From positions 650,322-714,321 of the forward strand of contig NZ_JAAIXZ010000001.1 in the NCBI RefSeq assembly GCF_010894435.1: a stretch of DNA of 64,000 nucleotides. Direction: 5' to 3'. The notes beneath the pieces are model-generated. The model worked only from the letters and a program-made list of their open reading frames with translations. It was not told the DNA's origin and did no database searches. A program made the translations under genes and the position numbers. Positions 60,495 through 64,000 of this stretch are shown here, piece by piece (position 1 is the first letter of the stretch; each line of letters starts with the position of its first letter). The DNA comes from Pyxidicoccus trucidator (lineage in GTDB: Bacteria; Myxococcota; Myxococcia; Myxococcales; Myxococcaceae).

Positions 60495-61091
60495 ATGGTG
60501 CTCCGCGTGCAGATTCCTCCGGACCCCATCCAGCGTTTCTCCGACGTCTTCGAGCGGGCGAAGAAGGCCATCCCCGTGGACCCCAATGCCATGGTGGTCG
60601 CCACCGTCGGCGAAGGCGGGCGCCCCAGCGCGCGCGTGGTGTTGCTGAAGGACTTCGATGCGCGCGGCTTCGTCTTCTTCACCAACTTCGAGAGCCGCAA
60701 GGGACGCGAACTGCTGGCGCACCCCTTCGCCGCGCTGTGCTTCCACTGGGCGCCGCTGGAGGAGCAGGTGCGGGTAGAGGGCCGCGTGGAGCGCGTGTCC
60801 GACGCCGAGGCGGACGCGTACTTCCACAGCCGGGCGCACGGCAGCCAGGTGGGCGCGTGGGCCAGCCTCCAGAGCCGGCCCCTGCCCTCACGTGACGACC
60901 TGGACGCGCGGGTGGCGGAGGTGGAAGCGCGCTACACCGGCGGCGAGGTGCCCCGCCCGCCGCACTGGTCCGGCTTCCGCGTGGTGCCGGACCGCATCGA
61001 GTTCTGGCACTCCCGCCCCAGCCGGCTCCATGACCGGCATGTCTACCTGCGCGAGGCTGACGGCTGGCGCACGGAGATGCTGTACCCGTAA
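60495..61091 (+). CDS. pdxH: Pyridoxamine 5'-phosphate oxidase (FprA)
   Basis: 198 residues. FMN-binding and substrate segments are recognisable: VATVGEGGRPSARVVLLKDF, FVFFTNFESRKGRELLAH, and YFHSRAHGSQVGAWASLQSR. The C-terminal PNPOx segment RIEFWHSRPSRLHDRHVYLR and WRTEMLYP are present. The enzyme makes pyridoxal 5'-phosphate. The gene converges with csgA, as fprA does in M. xanthus. ATG 60495 is chosen; GTGs at 60498 and 60507 are possible. The hairpin at 61100-61119 separates it from csgA. Confidence 0.93.
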   Translation: MVLRVQIPPDPIQRFSDVFERAKKAIPVDPNAMVVATVGEGGRPSARVVLLKDFDARGFVFFTNFESRKGRELLAHPFAALCFHWAPLEEQVRVEGRVERVSDAEADAYFHSRAHGSQVGAWASLQSRPLPSRDDLDARVAEVEARYTGGEVPRPPHWSGFRVVPDRIEFWHSRPSRLHDRHVYLREADGWRTEMLYP

Positions 61092-61099
61092 CACCCGGC

Positions 61100-61119
61100 C
61101 CCGGGCTCCCTCGCCCGGG
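61100..61119. terminator. Bidirectional hairpin between pdxH and csgA
   Basis: CCCGGGC (61100-61106) pairs with GCCCGGG (61113-61119) around TCCCTC. It sits in the 37-bp gap between convergent stops at 61091 and 61129, so it may serve both genes. Confidence 0.55.
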
Positions 61120-61128
61120 CCCAGGGGA

Positions 61129-61818
61129 CTACCAGGGGACTTCCTCGCCCTGGTAGTCGAAGAACCGGCCGCTGTGCTCCGGCCCCATGCCGTCGATGAC
61201 GCGCAGCATGCCGCGCACCGAGTCCACCGCCGGCAGCGTCGCCTGCGGCCCCCCCATGTCCGTCTGCACCCAGCCGGGGTGCAGGAGCACGGTGGTGAGG
61301 CCCTCCGCGCGCAAGTCATTGGCCAGGGTGCGCACGCCCATGTTCAGCGCGGCCTTGGACATGCGGTACGCGTAGGCGCCACCCTCCGTGTTGGAGGAGA
61401 CCGAGCCCATGCGCGAGCTGACGTGGGCCACCTTGCGCACCGCGCCCCGGCGCAGCGCGGGCAGCAGCGCGCTGGTGACGCGCAGGGGGCCCAGCGCGTT
61501 GACGGCGAGGGTGCGCGCCAGGTCCGTGTAGTCCACCTCCGTGAAGGCGCACCACAGCCCCGACACACCCGCGTTGTTGATGAGCACGTCCACCGGCGCG
61601 GCGCAGACGTCCGCGGCGAACGAGCGGATGCTGGCATCGCTCTCCACGTCGAGCGCGTGGATGCGCAAGCGATTGCCGACCTCCCGTGTCAGCGGCTCCA
61701 GCCGGCGCGCGCCCTCGGGCGAGCGCACCCCCGCGTCGACGGTGTCCCCGCGTCGCAAGAGCTGCTGGACGAACTCGAAACCAATACCCCTGCTCGCACC
61801 GGTGATGACGTAGCGCAT
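61129..61818 (-). CDS. csgA: C-factor CsgA, short-chain dehydrogenase
   Basis: 229 residues, the same length as full-length M. xanthus CsgA. The N-terminal YVITGASRGIGFEFVQQLL is the SDR nucleotide-binding site; VDVLINNAGVSGLWCAF is highly characteristic. The catalytic YRMSK (Y-x3-K) follows SSRMGS, and the C-terminus reads HSGRFFDYQGEEVPW, all as I recall from M. xanthus. The start at 61818 fits that length; an ATG three codons upstream is less likely. CsgA drives rippling, aggregation and sporulation through its shortened surface form or SDR activity (both models exist). Convergent with pdxH and divergent from the protoporphyrinogen oxidase gene with 159 bp between. Confidence 0.93.
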   Translation of the reverse strand: MRYVITGASRGIGFEFVQQLLRRGDTVDAGVRSPEGARRLEPLTREVGNRLRIHALDVESDASIRSFAADVCAAPVDVLINNAGVSGLWCAFTEVDYTDLARTLAVNALGPLRVTSALLPALRRGAVRKVAHVSSRMGSVSSNTEGGAYAYRMSKAALNMGVRTLANDLRAEGLTTVLLHPGWVQTDMGGPQATLPAVDSVRGMLRVIDGMGPEHSGRFFDYQGEEVPW

Positions 61819-61944
61819 GAGGTGCATTAACGCGCCGAATGGAGTGCGTTGGCAAAATGCGGCTGTTGACGAGTGAGGAGTGCAAGGAGGGAATGCATGG
61901 TGGTCGCCGGAAGCCCTGCTCTTCGGGTGAGGCTTGCACGATAG

Positions 61945-63369
<1,425 letters not shown>

Positions 63370-63491
63370 CCGGAAATAGCCCGGGCGACCGCTCGTTGTC
63401 AGGAAGCGACCGCTCGGGCCGGGGGCGTCAGCACAGCCAGGGAAGGCACGTCAGACTGTAAAGGCATGCTTCCCGGAGCCAGGAGCCCCCC

Positions 63492-63614
63492 ATGTTCGCC
63501 CTCCCCTCCCCCTTCCTCGTCCTCGCCGCCATCCTCCTCTTCCCCATCGTCCTCGCCGGCAGCCTGGTGCTCGACGTCCTGGAGACCGAGGTGGACCCGG
63601 GCCCCGCGCACTGA
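63492..63614 (+). CDS. Forty-residue membrane peptide
   Basis: A 40-codon frame from ATG to TGA: MFALPSPFLVLAAILLFPIV then LAGSLVLDVL and the acidic tail ETEVDPGPAH. Residues 7-29 are a strong single membrane helix. GAGCCAGGAG lies about six bases upstream of the ATG. It sits 122 bp after the protoporphyrinogen oxidase gene and 31 bp before the next gene. Too short for confident calling; conserved spacing in relatives would settle it. Confidence 0.5.
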   Translation: MFALPSPFLVLAAILLFPIVLAGSLVLDVLETEVDPGPAH

Positions 63615-63645
63615 GCGACGCGGCGGTGTAGGCTTCCGCCGGAGC

Positions 63646-64000
63646 ATGTCGGAGCAGTCGGAAGCCTCCATCGTCCGCGCCACCTTGAGGGCTCTCGTCG
63701 AGCCCCGGAGGCTGCTGCCCATCCTCCTGGTGTGCGCGCCGCTGGTCGCCGCCCAGGTGCGCTTCAGCCGCGAGCCGCTCGCCCTCCACCTGGGCATCCT
63801 GATGTGCCTGCTCTTCGTGGCGGTGGCCCCGGTGTCCTACCGGGTCCTCTTCCCCGAGGGCCTGGACCTGAGCCACGGCGGCGTCCGCCTGCTGCTCTAC
63901 GCCACCGCGGGCAGCGGCGTGGTGCTCACCTCCGGCTTCGTCCTGCCGAAGCTGCTGGGCATGGGCCCCACCTTCCTCACCCAGTCCACCAACCTCGCCG
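63646..64000 (+). CDS. Multi-pass membrane protein, N-terminal part (runs off the window)
   Basis: 118 codons without a stop to the window edge, from ATG 63646 preceded by CCGGAGC. Three hydrophobic segments: LLPILLVCAPLVAAQV, LGILMCLLFVAVAPVSYRVL and LLLYATAGSGVVLTSGFVL. Such N-terminal membrane blocks often precede a histidine kinase or other signalling domain, but nothing of that is visible. Orientation is the same as the preceding small peptide. Function unknown. Confidence 0.7.
   Translation, partial: MSEQSEASIVRATLRALVEPRRLLPILLVCAPLVAAQVRFSREPLALHLGILMCLLFVAVAPVSYRVLFPEGLDLSHGGVRLLLYATAGSGVVLTSGFVLPKLLGMGPTFLTQSTNLA

Overview
The window looks like a chromosomal segment of a Myxococcaceae bacterium (Myxococcus, Corallococcus or Pyxidicoccus type). 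Base composition is very GC-rich, and third codon positions are strongly GC-biased, so most opposite-strand open frames are shadows. Taxonomic markers are a csgA C-factor gene between a pyridoxamine-phosphate oxidase gene and a protoporphyrinogen oxidase gene (the known M. xanthus arrangement), a MYXO-CTERM tail, an AgmX/PglI-type C-terminal domain and many lipoproteins. I saw no tRNA, rRNA, insertion sequence, prophage or CRISPR array.

Layout. 0-2.8 kb: the end of a gluconate-2-dehydrogenase-subunit-3-like gene coupled to a GMC flavin oxidoreductase, then two small lipoproteins. 2.9-12.2 kb: a minus-strand series of surface proteins, comprising three paralogous VWA/calcium-repeat lipoproteins, a thrombospondin-type-3 protein with a MYXO-CTERM anchor, and a lipoprotein with PPC-like modules. 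12.3-22.1 kb: a compact caspase-fold (CHAT) system. It holds an ECF-type sigma factor, a zinc-finger anti-sigma factor fused through TPRs to a CHAT protease, an internally duplicated 253-residue protein, a C25/CHAT-like protease, and a divergent CHAT-STAND-ATPase-TM-TPR protein. Three matching promoter-like elements lie in front of its transcription units. 22.1-26.8 kb: an LRR protein with a beta-helix-like front, a YaeQ pair and a two-heme cytochrome with a beta-propeller.

27.0-38.4 kb: an eight-gene plus-strand operon, almost every junction a 4-base stop/start overlap, resembling the Glt (gliding) and Nfs (spore coat) envelope machines: a small secreted protein, an FHA-TM-AgmX/PglI protein, an outer-membrane barrel, three TPR proteins and two lipoproteins. 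A promoter-like sequence at its head would give a leaderless mRNA. 38.6-43 kb: a DMT transporter, two unrelated intergenic tandem arrays (41 bp x 6 and 80 bp x 3), a long perfect inverted repeat, and a zinc-protease-like lipoprotein. 43-52 kb: a fatty acid desaturase and a seven-gene heme uptake operon (zinc-ribbon protein, TonB receptor, HmuY, HmuS, HmuT, HmuU, HmuV) behind a near-consensus Fur box.

51.4-64 kb: housekeeping and developmental genes: SprT-like protein, LEA14-like lipoproteins, aat, a CorC/HlyC protein, a Ser/Thr kinase, glgA, pdxH (fprA), csgA, the protoporphyrinogen oxidase, a 40-residue membrane peptide and the start of a membrane protein cut by the window edge.

The best candidate for an undescribed system is the CHAT/sigma cluster at 12.3-22.1 kb. 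The Glt/Nfs-like operon and the repeat arrays are the next most interesting.
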